Part shown: positions 1 to 14,000 of the stretch, one piece after another | How the letters are laid out: the number at the start of each line of letters is the position of its first letter | Position numbering within the stretch: position 1 is the stretch's first letter | Source of the DNA: Litoditis marina | Taxonomy: Eukaryota; Nematoda; Chromadorea; Rhabditida; Rhabditidae | Direction of reading: 5' to 3' | Length of the DNA stretch: 64,000 nt | NCBI GenBank assembly: GCA_964036275.1 | Contig: OZ038435.1 | Location: forward strand, 34,714,228-34,778,227 | Position numbers and translations under genes: made by a program | Notes under the pieces: generated by a model | What the model saw: only the letters and a program-made list of their open reading frames with translations | Databases searched by the model: none | Told to the model about the DNA's origin: nothing

Positions 1-1180
1 TTCAATTTATTTTTCACCGTACTTAAAGAGCAGGACGATTGTGTGGACCAATCCCATGTCAACGGTCCTTTAAACTGCAATGGAAAAATGTATTGCAGTT
101 TAAAGGACTGGAGCGTTGGGATTGAACCACATAATCTTCATTCTTTTATTTTACTACATATACTTTTTCAATAGTTGAAATCTTATCGAAACTAACCGGG
201 TGTGACCATATTGGGCTTGAGCAGGGTTCCCTCCAGATAGACATGGTGCTCATTGAGAGCTCTACAATAGAATCATGTTTCAACTATTATATTCGAGTTA
301 GGACCTCAGAGAATGCTGTACTAATCAACTGAGAACTTTTTTTTCAGAATTATAGACCGAAAAAAAACCATGCAGGGTTTTACGACCGTGCACAGTTGGT
401 ATATAGATTCCAAGAAGCTATACTCTGTTCCACTAATCGATGTCCTTCTACGGTAACCTGTCAAATATTCAGGAGGCATTCTCTAATGAATAATTATTTA
501 TTTTGGTTTCAAACTTCCAGAGTTTGTAGTAGTAAAGATGGAGAATTCACTACCAGAATTTGCAGAGTTTCCAAAAACGTCAATATCGCCAACGTTAACC
601 TGAAAATTTGAGCAGGTTACTGTAGAGGGTTACAAGTGGGTGGAAAAAACTACACGTACAACTTATTTTCGAACATGAGTCTATGGGTGTTTGTGAAGCA
701 AGCCGTTGTTCGCAATTTGATACCGTTGTTTTCGGTCTGAATTCGAGAACATTCAAACTAGAACGAAGATTTAGTCTTGTCCTATAGTCGCCATCTTTCC
801 TAGGGACTCCTACACTACACTTTCGAATTTTCGAATCGTTGTTTTCTAATGAAAACTTTAACTTTATCAAAGGATAATTCGGAAACTTTTTCTCATAGGT
901 GAGCAGATTCGAATGCAGAACTTTTTAAACAATTTTGATCATATTAACGTCACTGAAACAGGCTTGAAGTTTTGTAATCTTACTGTAGGAGTCTCAGTAG
1001 GAATGAAAAAGACTATATAACACCATACGGTCAGCAGAAATTAGTAGGCTACAAAAGCGAGATAGCATGGGGTCAATGAGGCCGCAGACAGGCTAACACA
1101 GACTACGTTGCACCGATCTGTGCACTCTCTCGACGGGACCGCTACAACAGTGGCAGGGAATTCCCTGAGGGAGAAAGTAC
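1..1180. other. Aldolase intron, no further exon seen
   Basis: This stretch lies downstream of the last visible aldolase exon on the minus strand. No sequence encoding the expected next block (the region with the active-site LLKPNM motif) was found on the minus strand, so the rest of the gene is probably beyond base 1. Apart from the hairpin element at its left edge I see no coding signal. Confidence 0.5.
27..145. repeat. Hairpin element, family A, copy 1
   Basis: This is an imperfect inverted repeat of about 119 bp next to a TTAA. It shares with the copies near 7202, 37323 and 43013 the arm words GATTRTGTGG and CCTTTAAACTGCAAT and their complements. It looks like a non-autonomous DNA transposon (MITE). 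Confidence 0.7.
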
Positions 1181-4100
1181 CTGTAGCAGTAGGAGAGCAC
1201 GGTCTCGGTGATCTTCTGGCTGCGAGCCAGGTCGTGTTCTCCGTCAGGGAGAATCTCCGGCTCCACGATGGGAACGAGGCCGTTCTGCTGACAGATGGAC
1301 GCGTAGCGGGCCAGAACCTGAACATCCAAATACGGTAACTGAGACTGACATGTGCAAGTCATCATTGTCTGTGTGGAATGTATCTTTAGGGCCACGTATT
1401 CGAGATAGGAACTTTGTTCATATTTTGGTATGTCTCCGGAACATGTGTATTCGATATTTGTGCTGTTCGAGAGAGTTTTCATCATTGACCTCTGTACACA
1501 CGACGAAAACTGTGTACTATTACCGGTAGGATTATACACGTGATTAGGTTACACTTCTATGCGCACCATTTTCATATACTTCAACCATTTAAAATTTAAT
1601 GGCTTCAATTATTTCTCTGTTTTCTTCTCTTTCTCTGATGAGCGAGTGCCACATTCTTTAAATGTAGATAAATAAATTAAATGTATAATATGCGGATTTT
1701 GACAATCAACAGTTTACAGGACGAAGCTGCAAATTCCGCGACTTGTTAACCTGATGTCGTCTGCACTACAGGACGGCTTAAATAAAACACTGATGGAGTC
1801 GTGAAATCTGCCAATCGCAACATTCCTACACGCCTTGATCACCTAACTAACTATGACAATTTCGGGGACTGGGCCGTGAAAAATCGGGGACCACGCCCCC
1901 TTAGAGGGGGGGGGGCAGAAAAAAGGTAATATGGAAGAGGTACTCAAGAGAAACTGATACATACCTTTTTATGTTCGAACAAACGAACTTAATTGCATAC
2001 TGTGCACATGTTTTAGTCTGTTTTGGCGCGCGCAACGTTAAGTTTAGGTACCCCGGGGTACCTGAAATCATTCCATTCTGCCCTCCTTTAAGTCCCCCGC
2101 CCCTCTCATGTTGTCCCGAGGTTTGGCAGTGACCATAAATACGTACCTGAGCCACTTCGACGAGGGCCGTGTGCGAGGGAGTGTTTCCAGAGATCTTGTG
2201 CACGCAACGCCATTTGGCGAACTGGGCTCCGTCCTGCAAAAAATAGTACAGTGTGAGTTCTCAGGAAATGATGCCTGGTTGTGTTACAGTATTGCATGGT
2301 GGGAATACAAATCGAGTTTTTGCGTTTCGACTTGAAAAATACAGTATTTTTCCGAACCTTTCGGTTCTTGAACAGTTTCGACTAGACGCGATTTCGTAAA
2401 ATACAGGGCATGTTCGGAGTTGTAGTTTGCGCAGACCGCCTTACGTTCAAATTAAATTGGTTCAATTGTGCATTGTGATCAGCAACCCACTACGTCTTCA
2501 CTACATAGATATATTCTGTGCAAGTTTCTTCTCGATGATGTTTTCAACTAGGATTGTTTATTGAGTTCAAAACCTCAAGTTTTGTCTCTGCTCAAACTCA
2601 AAAGTCAAAGTTTGCAGTTTCTGCAAATTCTGCTCATAGCCATAATTCAATTACACCTTCAAAAAGCGCTGCTAAGGCGAATTGTCCAGAAGTTTCTCTT
2701 TTAGTTTTATGGTGGATTTTTCTCATTTTAAATCAATTGTTACTTTTTTATATTCTGCTGTTTGCACCCTCAGCCCTCCGCGTCAACATGTTCTGTTGAT
2801 TATAGCATTTGACAGTGTAATATCGACTACAGCTTTTTTGCTCGTCAGTGTTCCCTCTGCATATGCCTAACTATGGTGTTTGTCAATTGCACAGTCACGT
2901 GAAAGTTAAACACCGCAGAACTCAGAAACTTGCAATGAAAAAGTGCACGATTCCTCATTAGAATACTAACTTTACGTGACTATTTCTTCTAGTACAATAG
3001 GAGTTCGAAAACATTAGATGAATAGAGATGTGGTACTATATTCCGTTCCGCTGTGTTTGTAGTTTGATCCCACGTGGTTCACGTGGAAAGCCTATGATCC
3101 GTTGGACCGATCAAACTACAAATGAGCTCCCATAAATCAAGACCTTATCATGGAGCTTCAACGATAGATCAAACTTGATCGCTAAAGTGTTGATGATTAG
3201 AAATTAAAAAAGCGCACTAAATGAACCTGTGAACATTATAGAAAACGTGAACGTGCAACTGAAACGTAGAAAACTCCTAAAATACGTTTATGTCTCACGT
3301 CACTATCATCTTTATTAAGTTTTGGCCTGGGATGCCCGTTTGCCATGTTTTAATGTCCGCAACTGCCTGGCGAGTGCTCATTCAATCAAGGGGAAACTGG
3401 GGGATTGGCACGTAGTTCGGGGGATAAGCCCGCGGGGCATTATCCTTCCGGGTAGAAGATCAATACAGAAAACGGGAGAAAAGAATGGAAAAAGAAACAG
3501 AGATTGAGAAAGAAAGAGAAGGATTGGAAAAAGAGAAGAGTCTGGAAAAAAGAAGAGAATGGAAAAAAGAAATGACAAAAGATTAAAAAAAAAGAATGAA
3601 ACAGAGATACGGGCAGAAAAGAAAGCTTGTATTGAATTGTATTGTACTGAAAACTAATGAGAATCAATTGAGAATGATCTAAAACATCACAATTGCTGAA
3701 AATGCGACTGAAGTTTGGAATAGAGAAAAGATAGCTATTCGTTTCTTTTCCACACGTTTCAATCATTTTCCATTCATTCACGACAAGTCTCGACATATAC
3801 ACATAGCTGACTGACATAAGACATATAGCTGACTCTCTGTTGCGAACAGACAACTTATCTGACTTCTACATTTTTTGTGTTTTTGGTAATGGTTTCAATA
3901 AAATATACAATAAATACCTTTTTGTACTGGGCGCATCTGGCGTTAAGATCATCCAGACCCTGAGTGGTTCCCTCTCCAATGGTACCGGCCAACGGGATCA
4001 CACCCTTGTCGACCTGCAATGTATTCATTTAAATATCATGTTACATTTGTTCATTCATTTTCAATGCAGTACAAATAGATTTTCCCAAAACATGACCATT

Positions 4101-5407
4101 GACCACCGACTGTGGTACACGGTTAGTCCATTGCACAGTCACGTGAAACATGTTCAACACAGCAGAACTCACAAATGTGCAATGAGAAAGTGCACGATGC
4201 CTCATTAGAATGCTAACTTTACGTGACTATTCAATTTACTTCTAGTATAACAGTATTCGGGTCGCGTATTGTCGCAAGATGGAGTATGAGGCACCATTAA
4301 CTTCACGAAATTTTCTCAATCTACACAAAAAAGAGGATGAAACAACCTACGGGGCTATACTCAGAGCAAGCGTCGTTGCAAAACAGTAAATTACTGTTTA
4401 TACAGCGTGGCTGTCATATATACTGAATTTCCCTCCCGTCGTCTGACGTCTCTTCGGGGAACACTATATCTCTAGCTTAGTTGCAATACAGTTTCGACCA
4501 AACGCGAATTTGTAATTAACAGAGCGCGTTCCGAGTAGGATAGTCAACACGTATCTCGGCGCAGCCCAATACTACGGAGAGTTCAGGTAGGAATGATTCG
4601 GACCATACCTTGATTCCGGGGATGATTCCCTGATCCTGGAGCACCTTGACGAAGGGAGTTCCGTCGTCGGTCTTCTGGTAGAATGTCTCATGGAACATGA
4701 TCACTCCCGAGATGTGCTTGCCCAGATCGGCATTTCCGGTGAACAGGAGCTGGAAATCAGTATAATCAAGAAATTATAATCATAACTATTACCAACATCA
4801 TTATAGGAGGTTAATGAAGACCGGAAACGTGAGAAACGTCAGCCAGTTTGCACTTTTTATTGCTCAATGTAATATATTATGATGAGTTTTGCACGTTTCA
4901 CTCTTTTTTTCCGAATTTTGTTCCAGTTCTTCTTCCTTTTTTATATTTATTGGGTTTTTTTTAAACTGCCACCGACCTGTCGGTACTTTCTTCTGTTCTC
5001 TTCGGTGTTTTCCAGTCCAATGGAAGACAGTCGCTTCTCCATCGAGCCGGTCGACTCATCGGCGGCTACAAGTACACACTACAGACTACGAACTAAAAAA
5101 ATGCTTGACAACGTAGTTTTTGCCGGATTCCCTTTTTCAGTTTTCCAATTTAGATCAATTTGCTATAATAACGACAGTGGGTTTGTTAAAATAACGTATC
5201 GCATTGTGGAAGGGAACCAGAACACGGAGTTGTCCACAAGTATATTTTTGCAGTTTCTGGAGTCTCACGTTTGTTCACGCTTCACGTGACAGTTAATTCA
5301 GCTAATACGTTACCGAGAATTCCCTTGCCGGGGGAGACGATTGCATTGGCAATGGAGCGGAGTTCGTCCTCTTTCTCCTTGGAGAGGTACTGAGAGTAGG
5401 AGGCCAT
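1181..5407 (-). CDS. aldo: Fructose-bisphosphate aldolase, class I (3' part missing)
   Basis: The product cleaves fructose-1,6-bisphosphate in glycolysis in the cytosol. Six exons join in phase: 5407-5314, 5065-4977, 4749-4609, 4013-3918, 2233-2147 and 1317-1181, giving 214 residues that begin [16 protein letters not shown]. Recognisable family blocks follow in order: [77 protein letters not shown] and [13 protein letters not shown]. The usual length is about 360 residues, so roughly 150 C-terminal residues, including the Schiff-base lysine in LLKPNM, are outside the window. The last visible exon ends in phase 2 at TACAG. The start was chosen because it gives the usual N-terminus and lies one base after an acceptor-like CTCCTTCAG. 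Resemblance to C. elegans ALDO-1 is strong from memory. Confidence 0.95.
2880..2998 (+). repeat. Element family B, copy 1
   Basis: This short element starts with CACAGTCACGTGAAA and ends with TTTACGTGACTATT. Between these lie GCAGAACTC, GTGCACGATTCCTCATTAG and CTAACTTTACG, all shared with copies near 4127, 12684, 13322 and 17190. The terminal CACGTGA words form a loose inverted repeat, as in a MITE. Confidence 0.7.
3056..3123. repeat. Family C element, short internally deleted copy
   Basis: The stretch is bounded by TTTGTAGTTTGATC and its inverse GATCAAACTACAAA, and it contains a small CCACGTGG palindrome. The same ends occur near 50549 and 53298, and single copies of the end word occur near 6210, 6580, 9385, 12335 and 51175. 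Confidence 0.6.
4127..4252 (+). repeat. Element family B, copy 2
   Basis: This is a second copy of the CACAGTCACGTGAAA to TTTACGTGACTATTC element, in an aldolase intron and about 80-90% identical by eye to the copy at 2880. Confidence 0.7.
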
Positions 5408-5408
5408 T

Positions 5409-5435
5409 CTGAAGGAGATTGGATCATTTCAATCG
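5409..5435 (-). promoter_or_regulatory. Acceptor-like site just before aldolase start codon
   Basis: On the minus strand, CTCCTTCAG is followed by a single A and then the ATG. This is a good 3' splice site. It could accept a spliced leader or end a 5'UTR intron; the sequence alone does not decide. Confidence 0.55.
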
Positions 5436-5454
5436 AGAAAGGTGAGAAAAGAGT

Positions 5455-5598
<144 letters not shown>

Positions 5599-7201
5599 CA
5601 TCAATGAGGAATAGTATTGGTGAGAAACTGATATGTATACAACCTCATGTATTTACAAATATGAGGGAAAAAAGAACATTGAAGTAATGTGATAAATGGG
5701 TGGACTCTGGGTTGCGAAATTTTGACAGCGCACCCTGCAATGATGCAATGGCATACTTGGAAAGCTTATTTTTCGGAATTTTAGTTGTGTTTGTTTTTCA
5801 GGAAAGTTCCGCTCTACGAAAGTAATTACAAACGAATTACATCAGGAGTGGTAACAACACGTTTACAGCAGAATAAAAGGAGTTAGTTTGTTTTTTAACT
5901 CCCCTGTTACACAGAAACTCCTGAAACACTTAATCTTAGGAGAAAACAATTTTTATGTTTTTTCTGCGACTTTTCAAAATTAGGTGTTTGATTTTTTGAG
6001 AAAAATAGAAGATTTGATGTGAGAAGGGATTGAAACCGAGAGGCGAGTAGTCAATTTCTCCTCCCCAAGTCCCCTCAGAATCAATATGAAAAGGGGCGGG
6101 GGGAAGTGCTCGCAGAACGAACAGCACGTGAAACTCACACGATGGAAAGGCAATTGTTCCTCCTCTAAAAAAACTTTTCGACCTAAAATATAGACTGTGG
6201 ACACATGTTGGTTGTAGTTTGATCCCAACACGCGCTATGATTCCTGCATTTTCACCGAAAAGCGACGGAACAAAGCTACAAACACAGCGAGTTACGGCAA
6301 CACACACCGTATAGACTCGAAGAAAGCAAACTCGGAACGCGCTCTGCTACTTACAAATTCGCGTTTGGTCGAAACTGTATTGCAACAAATCTAGAGATAC
6401 AGTGTGCTCCGAAGAGACTTCAGACGACGAGAGGGAAAATCAATATATATGACAGCCATAATTTACTGTTTTGCAACGACGCTTGTTCTGTTCTGAGAGC
6501 CCCATAAGGATGCAAGGGCAGTTGTTCCTACTTCCAAAAACGTTTGCAACGTTAAATAGAGGCTGTGGTCAGATCTGAGTTGTAGTTTGATCCCGTTACG
6601 CCCTCATTCAAGAGTTTTGACCGAACACAGCGGGATAGCGCTTCATAGATCGTATGCTTTGCATAGAGCGAACGCCGCTTTCTCTCGTATCTCTCATTCT
6701 CAGAAACATTCGCGCCAATTTTCTGCGATTAGCAAACTACCAATCGAGAGGGCATGGAGATCAATGAGCCCGCAGAGAGTCTGAGACGGTCTGCGTCTCT
6801 CTGACCTGCACACTTTCTCGAGGATACTACAAAATGGGCTTGCGTTTCACTAAAAATCTGCCAGGGAAACAAGCCATAATTATCACCTACAAACCTTCAT
6901 TCTGACAGGGGCTCCTACAGTATGGAATTATACTCAAATGAAAAACCTGCAAGATTTACAGAAACATGAACATGCCGAAAAACATAATATTCCTTTTGAA
7001 TATTGTACTGTACGAGTTCAGTAGGAACGACAACACTTATATCGGATGATCTGAAAAATGAAATTTTGTGGACAGCAGAGCCAAATAAGAACATTCATTT
7101 GAATAACATATATCTAACGAGAATAAACATAGATGGAATATTGTCATTTCTACACCGGAAAACTACAGTACCACGTTAGGGGGAATGTGTTCTCGACTTA
7201 A

Positions 7202-7317
7202 AGAAGGACGATTATGTGGTCCAATCGCAACCGTTCAGTCCTTTAAACTGCAATACATTTTTCAATTGCAGTTTAAAGGACCGTTGACACGAGATTGGTC
7301 CACATAATCGTCCTTCT
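7202..7317. repeat. Hairpin element, family A, copy 2
   Basis: This 116-bp near-palindrome has ends AGAAGGACGATTATGTGG and CCACATAATCGTCCTTCT. It is flanked by TTAA on the left and TGAA on the right, consistent with a decayed TTAA target duplication. Confidence 0.8.
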
Positions 7318-7895
7318 TGAAGGAAGGGGAAGGCAAGCATGTACAGGATATAGGTGAAGATGGACATAGAAATGTGGTAAACAAGAAATGAAAATAAACA
7401 TAAATGTATAAAACTGTTCAAGAACAAACAGTAGGATTCACATTAATAGCGGAACTAGACAAACTCCTAACTAAAAAATGTTTGGAAACACAATAATCTA
7501 TTATGTTCAATACTCTCTCTCCATTGAGACGGTAGTTCGATATTTTGTATGTACATAGTGTGAGATAACTCGGTTAGTCAAAATCATTCCTACGTGGACT
7601 CCTACAGTATGCAGTGAACATTTTTCAACCTCATCTTCAAACTATGAATGTTTTTGATAGGAAACTGATATATGGGAAAATTATGAACTCAAATATATTA
7701 CAAAACTAAGTACGGCTTTTGAATAAAACTTTCCCACAAATACTGTAAAAGTCCACGTTTCACGTGTGAATGACAAGAATATAATTATGTTTTTTTTAAT
7801 GAAAAATGAGAGAACGACGAATTCATCTGAACGTTGGACAACTAATCAACCCACTACTGCTATCTTGGAAGTTGGGTCATGTTTGTAGGTAAGTT

Positions 7896-8000
7896 CTATA
7901 TATCTAACCGGGTTTTTTGGAATCATACTTTTTTGGTAGCCCTTTTAAGTTACTTGATCAGGTAACCTTTGGTTACCTGAAAACCCGGTTACTTATAGAC
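7896..8000. repeat. GGTTACC-type palindromic element, short copy
   Basis: The stretch contains AACCGGGTTTTTTGG, the inner palindrome CAGGTAACCTTTGGTTACCTG and AAAACCCGGTTAC. It is related to the larger palindrome at 33751-33994 and to the copy at 38862. Its right end lies 13 bases from the synaptotagmin stop codon. Confidence 0.6.
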
Positions 8001-8012
8001 TTGGTATGTTTT

Positions 8013-11000
8013 CTATTCCTTCTCTCTTTCCCTCTCCTTCTCCATCCTCTCCTGTAACGTGTGCCATTGGACCACCGGCCGTCGTGACGTCATCATCTCC
8101 GCCCATTGTTCGATGCAGCCGTGCGGCACCTAGAATAAACTTTTTACATTGTATCCATTTAAAATTCATTTTTATACATATTCAATGAACATGGTACACA
8201 TATTTAGTTGATAAGAACTGTTAAAATCGACTTTTTCAGCGTTCAGGTTGTTTAGATTCGGGAAATAAGTGTAGCTACAGGCCGAATCTTCACTCTCATT
8301 CGAATTCAAGCCTGCCCGACTTCGATATTCCAGGTTGCAATAGCATATCATTCAAATATCATGCGATTTTTTTCTATTGACGCGGATTTGTAGTACTCAC
8401 CTGTGGAAGATTGAGTGCCCGTGATGCCAAGGTGACCTGCAATCAAAAATTAATAATTCCTTATGTCGTTTTGTGGAGTTTCATACAAGTGTACCAGTGG
8501 TTTCTAAGTGCACAAACACGTGTGAATGATGGCCACATCATTTACGGTACTGAATAGAAGTCAAATTCTCACATGCTCAAGTGGACCTGACATCGAAACT
8601 TTTAGGTAAACGTGAATAACAAGACCATAAGAAAATCGCAGTTTTCACAAAAATGTTCACGAAAACAGGAAATCAAATTTTTCTCCCACCTCTCCAATGA
8701 AGTCGTTTTTACTCATTTTATCATAATCCCACACGGACACCAAAATATGGACCTTCTGAAATAGAATAGTGAATAGATCATTCATCTAAAAAAGAATACG
8801 ATATTTGTATTTCATTCCAACAATTCACTTTCCAGATTGCCATATGTGACACTTTTTTCTAAGTTGTAAGACGGCAGTAATAACTCATCGTAAGCGTGGT
8901 GAGAGATCACCCTGTGACCAGCATCTTCTCATGAAAAAAATAACATATAGTCGTCGCCAACGAGAACGCGGGAGGATACTGTATATCTCACTTTCCGCTG
9001 TGTACGCACACATGATCTCGATTTCAAAGCTTGCCGGTTACCTACTTAAATGGCGCAGTGGTTAGCGCCACGCTATGAATGTTTTGCTCGCAGGTTCGAT
9101 TCCGGCGAGAAAATAGAATTAAATATTCTCGTACCTCCATCATATTTGGCTCAATCTTGAACTGAAAGCTCTCGTTGTAGTATGGATTCAATGTTTTGTA
9201 CTTTCGTGAAGTCTTCTTTTTACTTAACAGCTTCCTTCCTTGGTAGAGGTAGATCTTCACGTATGGGTCTGAAGCAGAACAGACTTATGAACAAGGTTAT
9301 ATGGGAGTGACTAAATATATGTTGTACTTTGAGTCTGATCTCAGAACACGCCGGTATTTATGAGTTTAACTGAAAAGGAACCAGATCGAACTACAAATAT
9401 TACGAATCGCGCAAAGCTACAGCGTATGCGTTTGTTTTGAAAACATCGAACCTTGTAGTAGTTGACACCTTAGAAACCTCGTGATTGCACTCTTGCCTAT
9501 CACAAAGAAATATTAAGATATAAACTCTCAGGTCCCAACTTCCGTATCTTTTCTCTTACACCCGGCCAAGTCTCGAGAAATAGTGCGGCAGACGAGAGAC
9601 ACAGAGTGTGATCAAAGTGCCGAAGTATTCCAGCATACGAACTCAATACACATTTTAGTCACATATGCTTGCATAGTCTATGTAGCCAACAACCTGAGGC
9701 CGTATGCATGAAACATCCCGGGCCGGGTTGGGATGCTATCCCGAGCTGAATTGGCCGGGAAATAGCTCGGGATAGCATCCCAACCCGACCCGGGATGTTT
9801 CATGCATACGGCCTCTGGTCAGAGTACATGTGCTACAACTACAACATCCAGGCTCTGTCATCCCATCCTGCGTCTCTCTCTTTGACCACTATATCACCGC
9901 ACCCGTATTCCGGTGGCATGGGAGAGCAGAGAAAAAGTGTATGTTGAAGGAGACGCAGGCTGGTTTGGAAACCCGAGGTATTTATGAGTACGGCCTCAGG
10001 TGGAGGAGACACAAACTCACTTATGCTCCTTTTTTATATTTCCCTCAACAGCCCCTAACGTCCTATAAACTGCGCGCACTATAAGCTGGGATATTCTCAA
10101 AATGATCTCACAGGGAAGATTGTAGGATGAGATTAAGAAAAATTGCGATTAATTCGTCTGAGCTCTACATGAAATATCACATACGTACAGATTACGAACG
10201 AAACCATTGTTCGAACTATTTGTTATGGTAGGGTATCCCTAATATAAGCACTACAGCTCTTGAGAGCAATCTAACAGTTTGTTCAAATAAGTAGCTTGAA
10301 AGTTGAGTGAAGGAGCATTTTTATTCTGCTCTTTTCAGAATAACGAAAAAGTGGTGAGAATAAGAACCTCCGTGTGAGTTGGCTCTTGTTTGGACATTTC
10401 GTACCCTACCCCTTAACCACTGCTCGAAAACTTATCAATATGTTTTTGTTTACAAAGTACTGGTTACTTGCCAGTCTGGTTTTGTGAAATAACCAACCAG
10501 AGGTCCCGCCCAGATCCATCTTTTTCAAGTTTCGGGCTTCCATTATGGTCAGGGTTACGGTACCAGTCGCCGGCCGATATCGCGTTGAGAAACAAATGTC
10601 GCCCAGCCGCGATTCTCTCTGAAACAAGACTTCATGAGTTGTTCAGTCTTAGTAATTCGCATGTATCTCGTGTGCTCATCTCATGAGATATCCCGTGAGA
10701 ATTGCTCAGGAAGAACAGCTTCCACATCCTACTTTCGCCAATAAAACATCTTGCCACCTCGTGTTTGGTTCAAATATAAAAACCAAGAATAGTTATAAAT
10801 GGTTTACGTGCTCCTCGCCACTACAAACTTTTGTGCGTCTCGTGAGCATTACACCTTCTCATGAGATGATCTCGTGAGATTTACGATAGATTCTCAAGTT
10901 TTCCCGGAGTCCCTAAACTGCCATTCATTCAGCCATTTTCTGGTTCCCCCATCTCAATCATCATCCAAATTTAGGAAGATGACGTTTTTGGGCGCCCCAA

Positions 11001-14000
11001 GAAAATAATTGAATTTTCCGCCAACATATATCCGGCTGAGCTGCTGCTTCTTGCTGATTTGATTCGGAAATTAATCAGGCAAAAGAGGCAATGATCGGCG
11101 AGAGAGTACACGTAACAGAGAGACGGAGGTGGTTAGACGGTAAACATTCTATTGCCAGTTAATGGGTACATTCGATCGGAAGTTGGTATAGAAAATATCC
11201 TACTTTTATCAGAATATGTTGCGACAAGCTATTTTTATGGAGAGACTTTATCCAGTAAAGGGAAATCCAAAAGGTGCAACTCGGTCTAACTTACATGACC
11301 AGGTTAACTTTTATAGTCATTGCCAACGGAAACCCGGCAGTGTACTGTATATCTCACTTTCCGCTGTGTACGCACAAATGTCTTCGATTGCAAAGCCTCC
11401 AGTTATGTACGCTAACAGCGCAGTGGTTATCGCACTGCTACGAAACTTTTGCTCGTAGGTTCGATGCCGATGAGAGACAGAAATCAATAGATTTCGCACC
11501 CACTTTACATGTAGTTTCAGTAGTAAATGAAGTTGTTGGGCGAGCTCTTGCTATTATGTCTTCACACATTCATTTTCAGAAGATCATTTGTCACACTACA
11601 GGAAGGCTGTTACAACGTCAGCTTTGGACTAGCTCAGCTATTCCATTCTATAACTCCACACATCAATTTTCGATTATCATTTGTTACATTACGAACTTAT
11701 TAACTTTTTTAGCAAATTGATGATCTTAAGAAATTGTTTAAAGGACAATGCGTCGGGATCAGTCCACATAGTCGTTCTTCTTTAACATGCGAGTGACCTA
11801 CATCATCGTCGTTCTCCGGTTTGCACAGCCGGCTGGTCATGTCGCAGGTGGTGCCGAAGTCGACGGAGTCCAGCGGAATCGACAGCTGACCCATCTTGTC
11901 GTCCTTCGACAGACGGTCGTAGTCGAACACCACCAGCAACAACGTCTTCGACTGAAGCTCGTTGAACGGAATCTGGAATCAGTCAATAATAGTAGTAATA
12001 TTTATCAATAATGGCAAATATATATAAATTTTATTGATTACAACGATTGTACACATTTCTAACTCTAAACGTCCACTCTCGGATTTAGTGTTAGACGGAT
12101 CGTTTCACCAAACATAAGTATTAGAAAACCCACAGAAAACAGAAATGTTTCGTTGTAGACAGGGTTCAGCGTGTTCCGTATGATTTTCGTCTCATATTTC
12201 TGTTTCCGTTCCGGCAGGATGGACAGTTTCACATAGGGGTCGGACATGCCGTTTCTGTCCATGGCGGGAAGACCTTTCGCTTCGACAATTGTCACCGAAA
12301 GCTGAAATATTGGGAGTGAACAGAACGCAGTGTAGTTTGATCTCGATGCATGTTGTAGTCCTCGCCATTCCCACTGAGACCTCGGCAGCGTGCCAACAAA
12401 ATTTGTAGACGGCTTTTCCCCGTGTTAATCGTATCCAAAACACTAAAAAACTTTTTCTACGCGGAAAATAACCTTTTGTCACAATAGGTATAAGTAGACA
12501 TTATTCTCATGAAACCTGTTAATTCTATGAAATACATTCATTCGAAGTTTCATTGGCACGCTGCCAAGTCTCAGTGGGAATGAAACGAACTATATTATGT
12601 ACGAATTGCGAGAGAGATGCAATGGGATCGAACCACCGACATAGCGAACCACATCAGATTTCCGAAACGTATCAGGTATTGATTGCTTATACTAGAAGTA
12701 AATTGAATAGTCACGTAAAGTTAGCATTCCAATGAGGAATAGAGCACTTTATATCTGCACGTTTCTGCGTTCTGCTGTGTTCAACATGTTTTACGTGAAT
12801 GTGTGATTCACTAACAGTATACTGTGATCACTATACAACCCCACCCTCTTCTATCCTATGAAAACACCAGTGTTCAAACAATAGACATAATAAATCAGTG
12901 TTTGCTGATTGTACTTTCACAATGTATCTATAATTACGACATTACAATGTATCTATAATTAACATCAAACATATTTGTCGTTCAAAGCTTGAATCGATGA
13001 AAAAATGGCGCTCACTTTGTCACTATGTATGACGCTACTTTTCGAGTTTTCTGCTTACAAAAACTTTCTCACTACATAGTTTTTCATAGTTCTACTGCGA
13101 TGAATTTATTATCATTTCTCATTCATTCATGTTGTGATGTGGCGAACCCATATATTATCGTCCCCTCCCTTGATGAGCAGACACAACATTGAATTAGGCT
13201 AACAAATGTGAACAATATATCTTGTTTTTTAGAGAGGAGAGAGTTTTTTTTCCAAAGTACGTATGCTAGCACATCCCGGAATATTCATCCCATCCTGCGT
13301 CACTAGCCTCGCGCACTGTTATACTGTTAGTCAATTGCATAATTACGTGAAACATGGTAAACACAGCAGAATTCGGAAACGTGCAATAACAAAGTGCACG
13401 ATTACTCATTAGAATGCTGATTTCACGTGACTATTCATTAGCTTTCTAGTATAGAGACCTTTGTATCTAGGTGGGTTGTGAGAGCAGAGAAATAGCGTAT
13501 GTTGGAGGAGACGCAGATTGGGGTGAGAGGTCGAGATGTTCAAGAATACGGTCTCAAGATCTCTTCCTTCTATTTTACTATGGTATAGTAGATGTATAAT
13601 TGTAAATTATATCAGTTGCCGCAGTAATATCTCATGAGATTGGCTCATGGGGAGACGTGAGTGAACGCAGTGAAATTCTTGGCAGATCGAAAATTCATTC
13701 ATAGGATTGTTTAGGAGGAACTTGCAGGTCCCCGCAACATATTTGGTGTGATATATCACAGTGTGCGGAAGTTACTACAGCGTCTCAGTCTAGTTCCCGT
13801 GAACGTTTCAAATGTTGAGGTCAACTTTCAAAATTAGATTAATTTTCCAATTTTTGCTGTGACTTTGTGCCCCAGTCCCGGGAATTTGATTGTTTCATTT
13901 TCTACACAAAAGATCGATGAAGTGATGTTCTCATTAGTATTCAGAATTAAACAAATGTAAACCGTGTGAATATTTCGTATTGTTTGGAAACATTTAAAAG

